Source: DATEAV01 sp964513155 | GTDB lineage: Bacteria > Chloroflexota > Anaerolineae > Anaerolineales > E44-bin32 | Direction of reading: 5' to 3' | Assembly: GCA_964513155.1 (NCBI GenBank) | Contig: CAZEMA010000001.1 | Span: forward strand, 8,623-72,622 | Length of the DNA: 64,000 bases | Shown here: positions 8,406-16,795 of the stretch, in pieces | Numbering within the stretch: position 1 is the first letter of the stretch | Layout: each line of letters begins with the position of its first letter | Notes under the pieces: generated by a model | Told to the model about the DNA's origin: nothing | What the model saw: the letters and a program-made list of their open reading frames with translations, nothing else | Databases searched by the model: none | Made by a program: the position numbers and the translations under genes

Positions 8406-9503
8406 ATGTATCCAGCACCGCAGAAGGAATCGTTTGCCAGAATCAAAGTGGTCGGGGTTGGTGGCGGCGGGAGCAACGCCGTCAACCGGATGATCGAGGA
8501 AGGCCTGGCGGGGATCGAGTTTGTGGCCGTCAACACCGATGCCCAGGCTCTCCTGCTCTCCAACGCCCCCAAACGGGTGCGCATCGGCGACAAGCTGACG
8601 CGCGGCCTGGGCGCGGGCGGCAACCCCGAGGTCGGCCAGAGGGCGGCCGAGGAATCGGCGGATGACCTGTACGAAGTGCTGAAAGGCACCGATATGGCGT
8701 TCATCGCGGCTGGAATCGGCGGAGGCACGGGCACCGGCGCGGTCCCGATCATCGCCCAGATCGCCAAGGAAGTTGGGGCACTGACCATCGGTGTGGTCAC
8801 CCGGCCGTTCACCTTCGAGGGCGGCAAGCGGGCGCAGGTGGCCGAGGCCGGCATCGACAAGCTCAAGGAGCACGTCGATACGCTGATCGTGATCCCCAAC
8901 GACCGTCTGCTCCAGATCGCCGACAAGCGCGCCAGCCTGCAGCAGGCATTCAAGCTGGCGGATGACGTCCTGCTCCAGGGCATCCAGGGCATCAGCGAGC
9001 TGATCACGGTGCCCGGCCTGATCAACCTGGATTTTGCCGACGTGCGCACGATCATGTCGGAGGGTGGGGCGGCGCTGATGGCCGTTGGCCGCGCCTCCGG
9101 CGAGGAGCGGGCGCGTGTGGCGGCCGAGCAGGCAATCTCCAGCCAGCTCCTGGACATCACCATTGACGGTGCCCGCGGCATCCTGTTCAACATCACCGGT
9201 GGGCCGGACCTCAGCCTGTTCGAGGTCAACCAGGCGGCGGCGATCATTAAGGAGACGGCTCACCCAGACGTCAACCTGATCTTCGGCGCCGTGATCGATC
9301 CGAATATGACGGAGGAGATCCGCATCACTGTGATCGCCACCGGGTTTGAGGGCTCAGGCACACTCCAGCGGGCGGCGGCCAGGCGTGCCCGCCGGGTGGA
9401 GACGGTTGCCGCCACCAAGCAGGAAGTGTCCGCAGAGGCGTTCCAGCCAAGGGCCTTTGACATCAACGACCTCGACATCCCCGCCTTCTTGCGTCGCCGA
9501 TAG
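8406..9503 (+). CDS. ftsZ: FtsZ, tubulin-like division GTPase
   Basis: Polymerises into the Z ring. The 365-residue protein has the N-terminal VVGVGGGGSNAVNRMI loop, the GTP signature GGGTGTG at residues 105-111, VTRPFTFEGGKRA, and the T7 synergy loop LINLDFADVRTIM. The C-terminal conserved tail FDINDLDIPAFLRRR binds FtsA. A strong ribosome site (GGAGGAGGAAA, 8391-8401) precedes the ATG. The 66-bp gap after ftsA shows no obvious terminator, so it is probably the last gene of the dcw operon, with translation boosted by its own site. Confidence 0.98.
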   Translation: MYPAPQKESFARIKVVGVGGGGSNAVNRMIEEGLAGIEFVAVNTDAQALLLSNAPKRVRIGDKLTRGLGAGGNPEVGQRAAEESADDLYEVLKGTDMAFIAAGIGGGTGTGAVPIIAQIAKEVGALTIGVVTRPFTFEGGKRAQVAEAGIDKLKEHVDTLIVIPNDRLLQIADKRASLQQAFKLADDVLLQGIQGISELITVPGLINLDFADVRTIMSEGGAALMAVGRASGEERARVAAEQAISSQLLDITIDGARGILFNITGGPDLSLFEVNQAAAIIKETAHPDVNLIFGAVIDPNMTEEIRITVIATGFEGSGTLQRAAARRARRVETVAATKQEVSAEAFQPRAFDINDLDIPAFLRRR

Positions 9504-9534
9504 GGCCGATGGCAGGCCCTGCGGGGCGTGAAAT

Positions 9535-9632
9535 CTCCTCCGCCGGGACGGGAAGACCGGTTGCTGCCCGGTCTGTCCTCCGGCGGGCGGGGGGCCTCCG
9601 GCCGGCACCGGTCTCCTCCTCCCGGTGCCGGC
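9535..9632 (+). terminator. Nested GC-rich hairpins after ftsZ
   Basis: Two stems follow ftsZ. The first pairs AGACCGG (9554-9560) with CCGGTCT (9568-9574), with outer CCGCCGG/CCGGCGG pairing around it. The second is a perfect 11-bp stem, GCCGGCACCGG (9601-9611) with CCGGTGCCGGC (9622-9632). No U-run follows, so if this is the operon terminator it is not a textbook intrinsic one. About 310 bp separate ftsZ from nrdR; the remainder holds the nrdR promoter candidate. Confidence 0.55.
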
Positions 9633-9697
9633 CCGCCGCGCCTCAGGGGGCAGTACCAAGGTACTAGATTCTTTAAGGTCAGCGGATGGCTTTCGCC

Positions 9698-9727
9698 TTG
9701 CTCTGGCTTTTCGGACTGTGCTAGAAT
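9698..9727 (+). promoter_or_regulatory. Candidate promoter of nrdR-nrdJ
   Basis: TTGCTC (9698-9703), 18-bp spacer, then TAGAAT (9722-9727) preceded by TGTGC. It lies 86 bp before the nrdR start. No clear NrdR-box pair was found beside it. Confidence 0.5.
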
Positions 9728-9813
9728 GCCGTCCACGACCGAGGATGTTGGGGAGCCAAGAGTGGAGCCCCCGACATCTGGCCTAAAACGTCCGTTCGAA
9801 CCTCGGAATCCTG

Positions 9814-10263
9814 ATGCGCTGCCCTTATTGCCGAAGCCACCGAACACGTGTCATCGACACCACCCATGATGCCAGAGGCGGGGTTCGTCGTCGCCGTGTC
9901 TGCCTCGCCTGCAAGCAGCGCTTCAGCACCCACGAAAGAGCCGTCCTGGCGACCCCCCTCCTGGTCAAACAGGACGGCACCCGGCAGGAGTTTGAGCGGG
10001 AGAAGTTGGCCCGCGGCATCCGCATCGCCTGCGCCAAGCGCCCCGTGTCCGCTGCCGACGTCGATCGCCTGGTGGGCGAGATCGAGGCTACCCTCCAGGC
10101 GATGGGCAAGGCCGAAGTTTCCACCCGCATTGTGGGCGACATGGTCATCGCCGGGCTCAAAGAGCTAGACCACGTCGCCTACATCCGCTACGCCATTGTC
10201 TACCTGGGCCTGGATGACCTCCGGGCCATCCGCAACGAAATCGACCGATTACTGGAAGGTTGA
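9814..10263 (+). CDS. nrdR: NrdR, ATP-cone repressor of ribonucleotide reductase genes
   Basis: Represses nrd operons when dATP is high. The protein of 149 residues has an N-terminal zinc ribbon (C3-P-Y-C6 and C30-L-A-C33) with the arginine-rich RRRRVCLACKQRFSTHE stretch that contacts DNA, followed by an ATP-cone domain (from VKQDGTRQEFEREKLARGI) and the usual HVAYIRYAIVYLGL end. It sits directly before the class II reductase gene, its expected target, with a 94-bp interval. Confidence 0.97.
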   Translation: MRCPYCRSHRTRVIDTTHDARGGVRRRRVCLACKQRFSTHERAVLATPLLVKQDGTRQEFEREKLARGIRIACAKRPVSAADVDRLVGEIEATLQAMGKAEVSTRIVGDMVIAGLKELDHVAYIRYAIVYLGLDDLRAIRNEIDRLLEG

Positions 10264-10357
10264 GCCGCCCTCACTTACGGCACGGTGAGCGCGGCTCGTC
10301 CTTTTGTGATGGGGCCGAAGGACTTGGAGCGTCATGACACAGGTAGGAGGCAAGTCC

Positions 10358-12673
10358 ATGCTGGACACTGCCAAGCCGGAGGTTCATTTGGGCGACCAGC
10401 TTGAGCGCCCGAGCCAACGGCCGCCGCTCCCGGAAGAGTGCCGTCATGTCCAGCTGGGCGAGAATGCCCGCACGGTCCTGTTGAAGCGCTATGTCCGGCG
10501 CGGCGAAGACGGACAGCCTATCGAGACCGTGGAGGAGATGTTCTGGCGGGTCGCCTACCATGTCGCTGAGGCCGAGAACGAATGGGGTGGCGAGCCCCTG
10601 GCCGTTGCCCTTCGGTTCTATGACCTTCTGGCCTCCAAGCGTTTCTTCCCGAACTCACCGACCTTCACCGGTGCCGGCACGCCTCTTGGCCAGTTGGCAG
10701 CGTGCTTTGTCCTCCCGATCTCAGATGACATGGGCCGGGACCCGGCCGGCATCTTCCAGACGCTTCGGGACGCGGCCCTGATCCAGCAGACCGGCGGCGG
10801 CAACGGTTTCTCTTTCAGCCGCTTGCGCCAGCGTGGGGCGCTCGTCCGTTCCTCCGCCGGCGAGGCCACGGGCCCCGTCGGCTTCCTGCGTGTCTACGAC
10901 AAGGCCTTTGGTGAGATTGCCCAGGGAGGCACTCGGCGCGGGGCGAACATGGCCGTGCTGCGGGTCGATCACCCCGATATCCGCCAGTTCATCACCTGCA
11001 AGGTCGACGAGAACCAGATCACCAACTTCAACATCTCGGTCGGCGTGACCGATGCCTTCATGAAGGCGGTGTCCGACGATGGCACCTATGATCTGGTGGC
11101 TCCCCACACCGGCGAAGTTGTCGAGACCGTCCGGGCGCGGGAGGTTTTCGACCTGATGGTGAGGCACGCTCACCACAACGGTGAGCCGGGTATCCTCTTC
11201 CTGGATGTCGCCAACCGCGGCAATCCGGTCCCGCACCTCTACGACCTTGAGGCCACCAATCCCTGCGGCGAGCAGTGGCTGGGACCCTATGAGAGCTGCT
11301 GCCTGGGCTCGATCAACTTGGCCGAGCACTTCGGCCCCGGCAGGACCGTCGATTGGGAGAAGCTGCGGGAGACGGCCGCGGCCAGCACCTGCTTCCTCGA
11401 CGATGTCGTCACCACCAATGCCTACGTGGGCGCTGTGCCCCAGCTCAAAGAGGCCGCTCTCCGTGCTCGACGGATCGGTCTGGGGATCATGGGCCTGGGC
11501 GACCTGATGTACCACGTAGGCGTACGCTATGGTTCCGAGGAGGCGCAGGAGTTCGCCGGGCAGCTGATGGAATTCATCCGCTACCACTGCATGCTCACCA
11601 GCATCGACCTGGCCAGCCAGCGGGGGCCGTTCCCCGCTCTCCATGGCAGCATCTACGACTCTGAAGACCTCCGCTGGCAGCCCCCCATGCCTCTCTTCCC
11701 CCATAGCCGTGACTTCGGTCGACCGGAAGTGGACTGGGAGCTGGTCCGCGAGGGCCTGCGCCAACACGGCATGCGCAACGCGGCACAGACGACCATCGCG
11801 CCGACCGGCACCGTAGGCACGGTCGCAGGCTGCGAGAGCTACGGTTGCGAACCGGTGTTTGCGTTGGCCTACTCCCGCCATGTGGACGACCGGGGCAGCG
11901 ATCTCCAACTCCACTACACCAGCCCACTGTTTGAGCAGGCGCTGATGGAGTCGGGCCTAGACGAGGAGGCGCGTGAGACCATCGTCGAGCAGGTGCTGGA
12001 AGAGGGTTCCTGCCAGGAGGTAGCCGGCGTTCCCGAGCACCTGCGCCACGTTTTTGTTGTCTCCCAGGACATCACGCCGGATGAGCACGTCCGCATGCAG
12101 GCGGCACTCCAGGTGTTCGTGGACAACAGCCTATCGAAGACCTGTAACTTCGCCGAGGACGCCGCGCCGGAAGACGTCGCCAAGGCCTACCGACTGGCCT
12201 GGGAGCTCGGCTGCAAAGGTCTAACNNNNNNNNNNNNNNNNNNNNNNNNNNNNNNNNNNNNNNNNNNNNNNNNNNNNNNNNNNNNNNNNNNNNNNNNNNN
12301 NNNNNNNNNNNNNNNNNNNNNNNNNGTCTCCGAGGCGATCGGTCGGCTGGTCTCGTACGCACTGCGAGTGGCCTCCCTCGTGCCGCCTCGGGAGAGGATG
12401 GCCGAAGTCGTCCGTCAGCTGGCCGGAATCGGCGGCGGGCGGCCCATGGGCTTCGGCCCGAACCGCGTGCTTTCCCTGCCGGATGGCGTGGCCAGAGCTT
12501 TGGCCGAGTACCTGGGCCAGACCCCCGAGTCAATGCCCGTCGAGATCGAGATCGTTCCCGCCGGGCAGCTTCCGATGCAGATCGGCGACCTTTGCCCGGA
12601 GTGCGGCGAGGCCGCGTTGGTGAACGAGGAGGGCTGCCGCAAGTGCCGCGCCTGCGGCTTCAGCGAGTGCTGA
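10358..12673 (+). CDS. nrdJ: Vitamin B12-dependent (class II) ribonucleotide reductase (interrupted by assembly gap)
   Basis: Reduces ribonucleotides to deoxyribonucleotides using adenosylcobalamin, independent of oxygen. Visible motifs are RFFPNSPTFTGAGTPLGQL, QQTGGGNGFSFSRLR, the catalytic loop NPCGEQWLGPYESC, and APTGTVGTVAGCESYG. The C-terminal domain has SEAIGRLVSYAL and a zinc finger C-P-E-C...C-R-K-C-x-x-C-x-x-x-x-C. The gap removes the segment after GCKGL, normally about 100 residues. I prefer ATG 10358 because AGGAGG (10345-10350) lies 7 nt before it; ATG 10334 is possible. No cobalamin riboswitch is evident in the short upstream interval. Confidence 0.95.
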   Translation: MLDTAKPEVHLGDQLERPSQRPPLPEECRHVQLGENARTVLLKRYVRRGEDGQPIETVEEMFWRVAYHVAEAENEWGGEPLAVALRFYDLLASKRFFPNSPTFTGAGTPLGQLAACFVLPISDDMGRDPAGIFQTLRDAALIQQTGGGNGFSFSRLRQRGALVRSSAGEATGPVGFLRVYDKAFGEIAQGGTRRGANMAVLRVDHPDIRQFITCKVDENQITNFNISVGVTDAFMKAVSDDGTYDLVAPHTGEVVETVRAREVFDLMVRHAHHNGEPGILFLDVANRGNPVPHLYDLEATNPCGEQWLGPYESCCLGSINLAEHFGPGRTVDWEKLRETAAASTCFLDDVVTTNAYVGAVPQLKEAALRARRIGLGIMGLGDLMYHVGVRYGSEEAQEFAGQLMEFIRYHCMLTSIDLASQRGPFPALHGSIYDSEDLRWQPPMPLFPHSRDFGRPEVDWELVREGLRQHGMRNAAQTTIAPTGTVGTVAGCESYGCEPVFALAYSRHVDDRGSDLQLHYTSPLFEQALMESGLDEEARETIVEQVLEEGSCQEVAGVPEHLRHVFVVSQDITPDEHVRMQAALQVFVDNSLSKTCNFAEDAAPEDVAKAYRLAWELGCKGLXXXXXXXXXXXXXXXXXXXXXXXXXXXXXXXXXXVSEAIGRLVSYALRVASLVPPRERMAEVVRQLAGIGGGRPMGFGPNRVLSLPDGVARALAEYLGQTPESMPVEIEIVPAGQLPMQIGDLCPECGEAALVNEEGCRKCRACGFSEC
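12226..12325. other. Assembly gap (100 N) inside nrdJ
   Basis: Exactly 100 N. Flanking codons are in frame across it, but the missing family segment is longer than 33 residues, so the true gap is probably larger. Confidence 0.97.
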
Positions 12674-12686
12674 CAGGCGCTCAGTT

Positions 12687-12814
12687 CTAGCAAGGTGATG
12701 AAAGACCGCCTTGCCCGGAGAAAAGAACCGCACATGTGGTGGTTGGGGCGAAGCCCCAACCACCACATGTGCGAATTCTTTGCAGGAAGCATGGGTCTTT
12801 CGTCGCACGCCTAG
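12687..12814. repeat. 128-bp palindromic element, copy A
   Basis: Bounded by CTAG at both ends. The centre is a perfect 20-bp inverted repeat (12730-12749 with 12753-12772) around a GAA loop; the flanking arms are imperfect inverted repeats of each other. A second 128-bp copy lies inverted at 33558-33685, with about 81% and 74% identity in the two arms. Three differences in the central stem are compensated on the opposite arm. It starts 14 bp after the nrdJ stop. It resembles a MITE or large REP element; there is no coding capacity. A stem this strong could also act as a transcript end. Confidence 0.85.
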
Positions 12815-13257
12815 TCCTGACCTACTGCGATTCGGCTCATCGAGGGACTCTCGGGGTCTGAGATGGGGGACCCGCGTCGTCAGTAGTTGGTCACGCACGT
12901 TCTCGCCGGATACCACAACCGGAGGAAGCCGGTTTCGGTTCACCGTGATCCATCCCCGGCCGACTTCACCCCAGCTCAGGCGGCCGCGCGACAAGTACTC
13001 AGGTACGCCCATTGGGCTGCCTGGCGTGCGGAGAGGGCGTCGGCGGCCGGCGAGCGGCGACTGGCATCGGCAATCGTGGATAGGCCGCCGGAAGAGGGTA
13101 GACGGCGGCAGAGAGAGGTTGAAAGGATCTCGAAGGCAGGGTCTCGGGCGGCCTCAAGCCGGTCCGGCCCAGGCCGGGAGGCAAGCCCTGTTGTATACTT
13201 CTGCCATCCTCAACTCTCGCTCTTGCGGAGCCTTCTTGAAAGGGGAATTCGGATCCT
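12815..13257. other. Non-coding interval before the deoxynucleoside kinase
   Basis: About 440 bp in which I find no convincing gene. A frame from 12887 is open but its third codon positions are much less G/C-biased than in neighbouring genes. The only promoter-like feature is TATACT at 13194-13199, 58 bp before the kinase start, without a recognisable -35. Confidence 0.5.
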
Positions 13258-13902
13258 ATGGCCAAGCGTTTTGTGCTCGTCGCTGGGAACATCGGAGCCG
13301 GCAAGACCTCGCTGACAGAGCGGCTGGGGGAACGCCTGGGCTGGCACACGGCCTATGAGTCTGTGGCCGACAATCCCTATCTGGCCGACTTCTATGCGGA
13401 CATGCGGGCATGGGCATTCCACCTTCAGATCTTCTTCCTCGGCCACCGGGCGGAGCAGCACATGGCGCTCGCCCGGCTGCCGGAATCGGCCATCGTCGAC
13501 CGCTCCATCTATGAGGACGCCGAGATCTTCGCCCGGGCTAGCTTGATTCTGGGCAACGTCACCGAGCGGGACTACAAGACCTATCGCTGCGTGTATGCCC
13601 TCGTGGTCAACAGCCTGCCAGCCCCAGACCTTCTGCTGTACCTGAAGACGCCGGTCCCGGTGCTCCTGGAGCGAATACGAGCTCGCGGGCGGGACATGGA
13701 GAAGGGGATCACTGCCGACTACCTCAGTCTGCTGGACAAGTGCTACACCGAATGGCTGGCCAAATTCGACATTTGCCCGGTCCTGACCATCCGGAGCGAC
13801 GATCTCGACTTCGTCCACAAGCCTAAGCATCTGGAGATTGTCGTCCAACGGATCAATGACAAGCTCGCCGGCAAGGAAGAGGTCCGTTTCCCGTCGGAGT
13901 GA
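13258..13902 (+). CDS. Deoxynucleoside kinase (dNK/dGK-dAK family)
   Basis: Phosphorylates deoxynucleosides to monophosphates for dNTP salvage. The protein of 214 residues begins FVLVAGNIGAGKTSLTERL (P-loop at residues 10-17), followed by ESVADNPYLADFY, the substrate-site DRSIYEDAEIFA (the DRS motif), and a lid-region arginine segment ERIRARGRDMEKGI. It matches bacterial deoxyadenosine/deoxyguanosine kinases; the exact base preference cannot be read from sequence. It lies downstream of the reductase genes, fitting a dNTP supply role, but probably has its own transcript. Confidence 0.93.
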   Translation: MAKRFVLVAGNIGAGKTSLTERLGERLGWHTAYESVADNPYLADFYADMRAWAFHLQIFFLGHRAEQHMALARLPESAIVDRSIYEDAEIFARASLILGNVTERDYKTYRCVYALVVNSLPAPDLLLYLKTPVPVLLERIRARGRDMEKGITADYLSLLDKCYTEWLAKFDICPVLTIRSDDLDFVHKPKHLEIVVQRINDKLAGKEEVRFPSE

Positions 13903-14173
13903 CATCCCTTGGGATCCCCCAGGGACTCTTGCCATTTCTCACCCGTTCAGCAAGCCGGAAGGCTGCCTTGAGCTGGCCCAGGGTCGATAGCCGCCGGAGC
14001 GTTGTCCGGGGCTCAGGACTCGGTTGAGGCCCGGCCCGTCCGTCGCCCCATCGACACCGTAGGCAGGCGTCTGCAGGCATCGGGCCTAGCCTGCGTGCGA
14101 GCCGAGCGTGTTCACAGGGCGGTTCGCAGGCTCCGGCCACACAATCCCCAGGTCGACCGTCAGGAGAAGGCTG

Positions 14174-15145
14174 ATGCAGAACAAGATCATTCCACTGGCC
14201 GAGGCCGCTGCGCTTGTCCCCGATGGGGCAAGCATATCCTTTGGCGGCTTCACCACGCAGCGTCACCCGATGGCGTTCGTGTATGAGCTGATCCGGCTCG
14301 GACGGCGGGATCTTTATCTGTTTGGCCACTCGCCCGGCGGCGATTGGGACATCTTGATCGGCGCCGGCTGTGTCCGCCGAGTGGAGCTCGCCTACGAGGC
14401 CGATGAGGCCTTCAACACCGTTGGCCCCCGCTGGCGCCAGGCGGTCGAGGGCGGGCAGATCGAGTGGGAGGATTACAGTAACTTCGCCATGGTCGCCCGC
14501 TTCACGGCGGGTGCCATGGGCATCCCCTTCCTGCCCATTCGGAGCCTGCTCGGCAGCGACGTGCTTGCCCAGGAGGCCCTCACGGCTGAGCAAAGGGCGT
14601 CGGATCCGCGGACTTCTCCCAAGAAGCTGCATGTAATGCAGTCGCCGTTTGATCCCGAGGATCGGGTCGTTTTGGTGCCGGCGATCCACACGGAGTTTGC
14701 CGTCATCCACGTGCAGAAGGCCACCCCGCTGGGGACCGTTCGCATCGAGGGCCAGACGTTCGCCGATGTGCAGCAGGCCCTTTCCGCCGACTGCCTGATC
14801 GTGACGGCAGAGGAGATCGTCGACGAAGAGGTCTTGCGCACCGACCCGGCGCGCAACCCGATCCCCTATTTCGCCGTCCAGCATGTCTGCCATGTCCCCT
14901 TCGGGGCGCATCCCTATGCCGTGTTCGGCTACTACGACTACGACCCGCGCCAACTGAAGACCTACCATGAAGGCGCCCGGGAAGATGCTACCTTCCGCCG
15001 CTATCTTGACACCTTCGTCTACGGCGTGACCGACCACGCCGGGTACCTGGAGGTCGTCGGGGGCAATGCGCGCCTGGAGGGCCTGAAGGCAGACCCTGCC
15101 TACGGCTACAGCCCGGATCTGAAGCGCAGGAGGCTGGAGGCATGA
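14174..15145 (+). CDS. CoA-transferase subunit A (glutaconate CoA-transferase-like)
   Basis: Alpha subunit of a family I CoA-transferase, which moves CoA between carboxylic acids. The 323-residue protein starts KIIPLAEAAALVPDGASISFGGFTT, the usual N-terminus with the S-F-G-G-F glycine turn, and contains VVLVPAIHTEFAVIHVQKA and DCLIVTAEEIV, both typical of GctA-like proteins. The substrate is not identifiable. Start ATG 14174 is preceded by AGGAGAAGG (14162-14170). It overlaps the B subunit by 4 bp, consistent with a heteromeric enzyme. Confidence 0.9.
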   Translation: MQNKIIPLAEAAALVPDGASISFGGFTTQRHPMAFVYELIRLGRRDLYLFGHSPGGDWDILIGAGCVRRVELAYEADEAFNTVGPRWRQAVEGGQIEWEDYSNFAMVARFTAGAMGIPFLPIRSLLGSDVLAQEALTAEQRASDPRTSPKKLHVMQSPFDPEDRVVLVPAIHTEFAVIHVQKATPLGTVRIEGQTFADVQQALSADCLIVTAEEIVDEEVLRTDPARNPIPYFAVQHVCHVPFGAHPYAVFGYYDYDPRQLKTYHEGAREDATFRRYLDTFVYGVTDHAGYLEVVGGNARLEGLKADPAYGYSPDLKRRRLEA

Positions 15146-15912
15146 GCGACCACAGGTACACCCTGACCGAACTGATGGCCGTAACCTCCGCCCGGGAGAT
15201 CAAAGAGGGCGAGATCGTTTTCGCCGGGACGGGGCTGCCCATGCTGGGGGTGATGCTGGCTCAGCGAACCCATGCCCCGAACTGCTGCATCATCTTTGAG
15301 GCCGGCACGGCCGCCAGTCGGCTGGCCCATCTGCCGATGTCGGTCGGAGACCCTCGCAACATGCGCGGCGCGGCCACGGCGGCGGGCCTGATCGAGGTCT
15401 TCTCCTACGTGCTGCAGGCAGGGCGCGTCGACGTCGGCTTCCTGAGCGGGGCCCAGGTCGACCGCTACGGCAATATCAACAGCACCTCGATTGGGCTCGA
15501 CCCGCGCCACCCCCGCGTCCGTTTCTCGGGCAGCGGCGGGGCCTGTGACATCGCTTGCCTGGCGAAGCATACGATCATCATTGCCTCGCACGAGCAACGT
15601 CGCTTCCCCGAGAAGGTCGACTACATCACCAGCCCGGGATGGCTGGAGGGCGGCGACAGCCGCCTCAGGTCTGGTCTCGTGCGGGGAGGGCCGAGCGTCG
15701 TTGTCACCACCAAAGGGGTGATGCGCTTCCGGCCCGACACCAAGGCCATGTATCTGGCAAGCTACCACCCGGGGGTAAGCCCCCAGGCTGTGGCGGACGA
15801 TACCGGCTTTCCTCTTGATATTGCCGGCGCAACGGAGACCCCCGCGCCGACACCAGAGGAGTTGCACATCCTGCGCGAGGTCGTGGACCCAGAGAGGATC
15901 TTCCTCAAGTGA
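15142..15912 (+). CDS. CoA-transferase subunit B (glutaconate CoA-transferase-like)
   Basis: Beta subunit pairing with the preceding gene. The 256-residue protein carries the candidate catalytic glutamate E53 in CCIIFEAGTAA, near the position of Glu54 in glutaconate CoA-transferase B. It also has GFLSGAQVDRYGNINST, FSGSGGACDIACLAKHTIII and VVTTKGVMRF, all typical of the family. The ATG overlaps the A subunit stop. No acyl-CoA dehydrogenase or ligase lies nearby, so the physiological acid remains open. Confidence 0.9.
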   Translation: MSDHRYTLTELMAVTSAREIKEGEIVFAGTGLPMLGVMLAQRTHAPNCCIIFEAGTAASRLAHLPMSVGDPRNMRGAATAAGLIEVFSYVLQAGRVDVGFLSGAQVDRYGNINSTSIGLDPRHPRVRFSGSGGACDIACLAKHTIIIASHEQRRFPEKVDYITSPGWLEGGDSRLRSGLVRGGPSVVVTTKGVMRFRPDTKAMYLASYHPGVSPQAVADDTGFPLDIAGATETPAPTPEELHILREVVDPERIFLK

Positions 15913-16054
15913 GGCCCCTGCCTGGCCGGCCGATCTTCGGAGAGAGGAGACCCTCGCGGCGAACCTGGCAGAGTCCCATCCTGGGCGCGGGGTTCGTTCC
16001 TGGGCGCCTCAAGCCATGCCCGTTCGACCAGGTGGATGGCGATCGGATGGGGCC

Positions 16055-16243
16055 GTGAGACTCGGACGGCGACGGGTTCTGCTGGCGATCCTGCTGATCG
16101 TAACTGGCATCGTCGTACTGCTCCAGGTCTTCAAGGTGCTCGCGGGCGTTGTCGGCGTCGCCGAGTATCTGATCGTGATTGCGCTCGTCATCGTCCTTTT
16201 CGGCCTGGCGCTCCTGCGCAAGCCCCGCGGCAGGGGCGACTAG
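16055..16243 (+). CDS. Small two-helix membrane protein
   Basis: A 62-residue frame with a basic start (RLGRRR), two hydrophobic helices (VLLAILLIVTGIVVLLQVF and LIVIALVIVLFGLALL) and a basic end (RKPRGRGD). GTG 16055 is preceded by a GGATGGGG stretch (16046-16053) that is a weak ribosome site. I do not recognise a family. It follows the CoA-transferase genes by about 140 bp. The hydrophobic pattern and stop placement make it plausible; no function can be given. Confidence 0.5.
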   Translation: MRLGRRRVLLAILLIVTGIVVLLQVFKVLAGVVGVAEYLIVIALVIVLFGLALLRKPRGRGD

Positions 16244-16283
16244 CCTCTCAGGTCCAGCAAGCCACTGCTCGCTCAATCGGACT

Positions 16284-16322
16284 CTTCTTCGAGCAAGGCG
16301 ATTTTCAATCACCCTGCCAGGG
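16284..16322. repeat. Half copy of the palindromic element (copy D)
   Basis: These 39 bases match the right arm of copy B (about 33647-33684), with 28 of 38 aligned positions identical, including CTTCT, GCAAG and ACCCTGC. The central palindrome and left arm are not recognisable here. Weaker than the other three copies. Confidence 0.45.
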
Positions 16323-16695
16323 CGAACCGCAGCTGTGTCTCCGGCGACCTCAATAGAAGTGTTCTGGAAAGACCCCGCGAGTACGGAGACGGGGACAAAT
16401 GGCTTCCTCCCTTAGCTGGCTTCTTCCATCCCCTTGGGCAGCAATCTCGGCATCGCGTTTGGCCCCATGGGTGGGCTGGATGTGGACATGCCGTTGGGCA
16501 ATGAGTGCTTCCTCTGCTGCGCGCCGCCAGGTGGGGGCGCATCACCGCGCTCACCGGTGGAGCCGGCGGATCGAGCTCGGCGGCGCTGGATCCCTCCCAG
16601 GAAATGCCCGGGTCGCGCATGAAGCCACTGTGGTAGGAATCGCGCCCGGCGGGTCGCAGACCCGATACACGGTCTGCCTTTCCGACAGCCTGCGC
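16323..16695. other. Interval with no recognised gene
   Basis: About 370 bp between the half repeat and the assembly gap. The minus-strand frame continuing from the glycosylase gene stays open to 16309, but its sequence after the gap (rich in P, S, C and H) resembles no protein I know. The glycosylase should already have ended. I see nothing supportable in this stretch. Confidence 0.4.
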
Positions 16696-16795
16696 NNNNN
16701 NNNNNNNNNNNNNNNNNNNNNNNNNNNNNNNNNNNNNNNNNNNNNNNNNNNNNNNNNNNNNNNNNNNNNNNNNNNNNNNNNNNNNNNNNNNNNNN
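16696..16795. other. Assembly gap (100 N) at the 3' end of udg
   Basis: Exactly 100 N. The last residues of the uracil-DNA glycosylase lie in it. Confidence 0.97.

Noticed and set aside
9504..9813. NrdR boxes near the nrdR promoter
   Set aside because: I looked for the paired A/T-rich palindromic boxes and found none that match.
10334..10357. Upstream ATG of nrdJ as the start
   Set aside because: The AGGAGG site at 10345-10350 is placed correctly for ATG 10358 and lies inside the longer version.
12887..13315. Open frame of about 142 codons on the plus strand before the deoxynucleoside kinase
   Set aside because: It runs into the kinase gene in another frame, starts at a TTG with no ribosome site, and its third codon positions are only about two-thirds G/C, well below neighbouring genes.
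16309..16695. Continuation of the glycosylase frame beyond the assembly gap
   Set aside because: Family 5 glycosylases end shortly after the H-P-S motif. The sequence past the gap is unlike any glycosylase and the gap length is unknown, so joining the two is unsafe.
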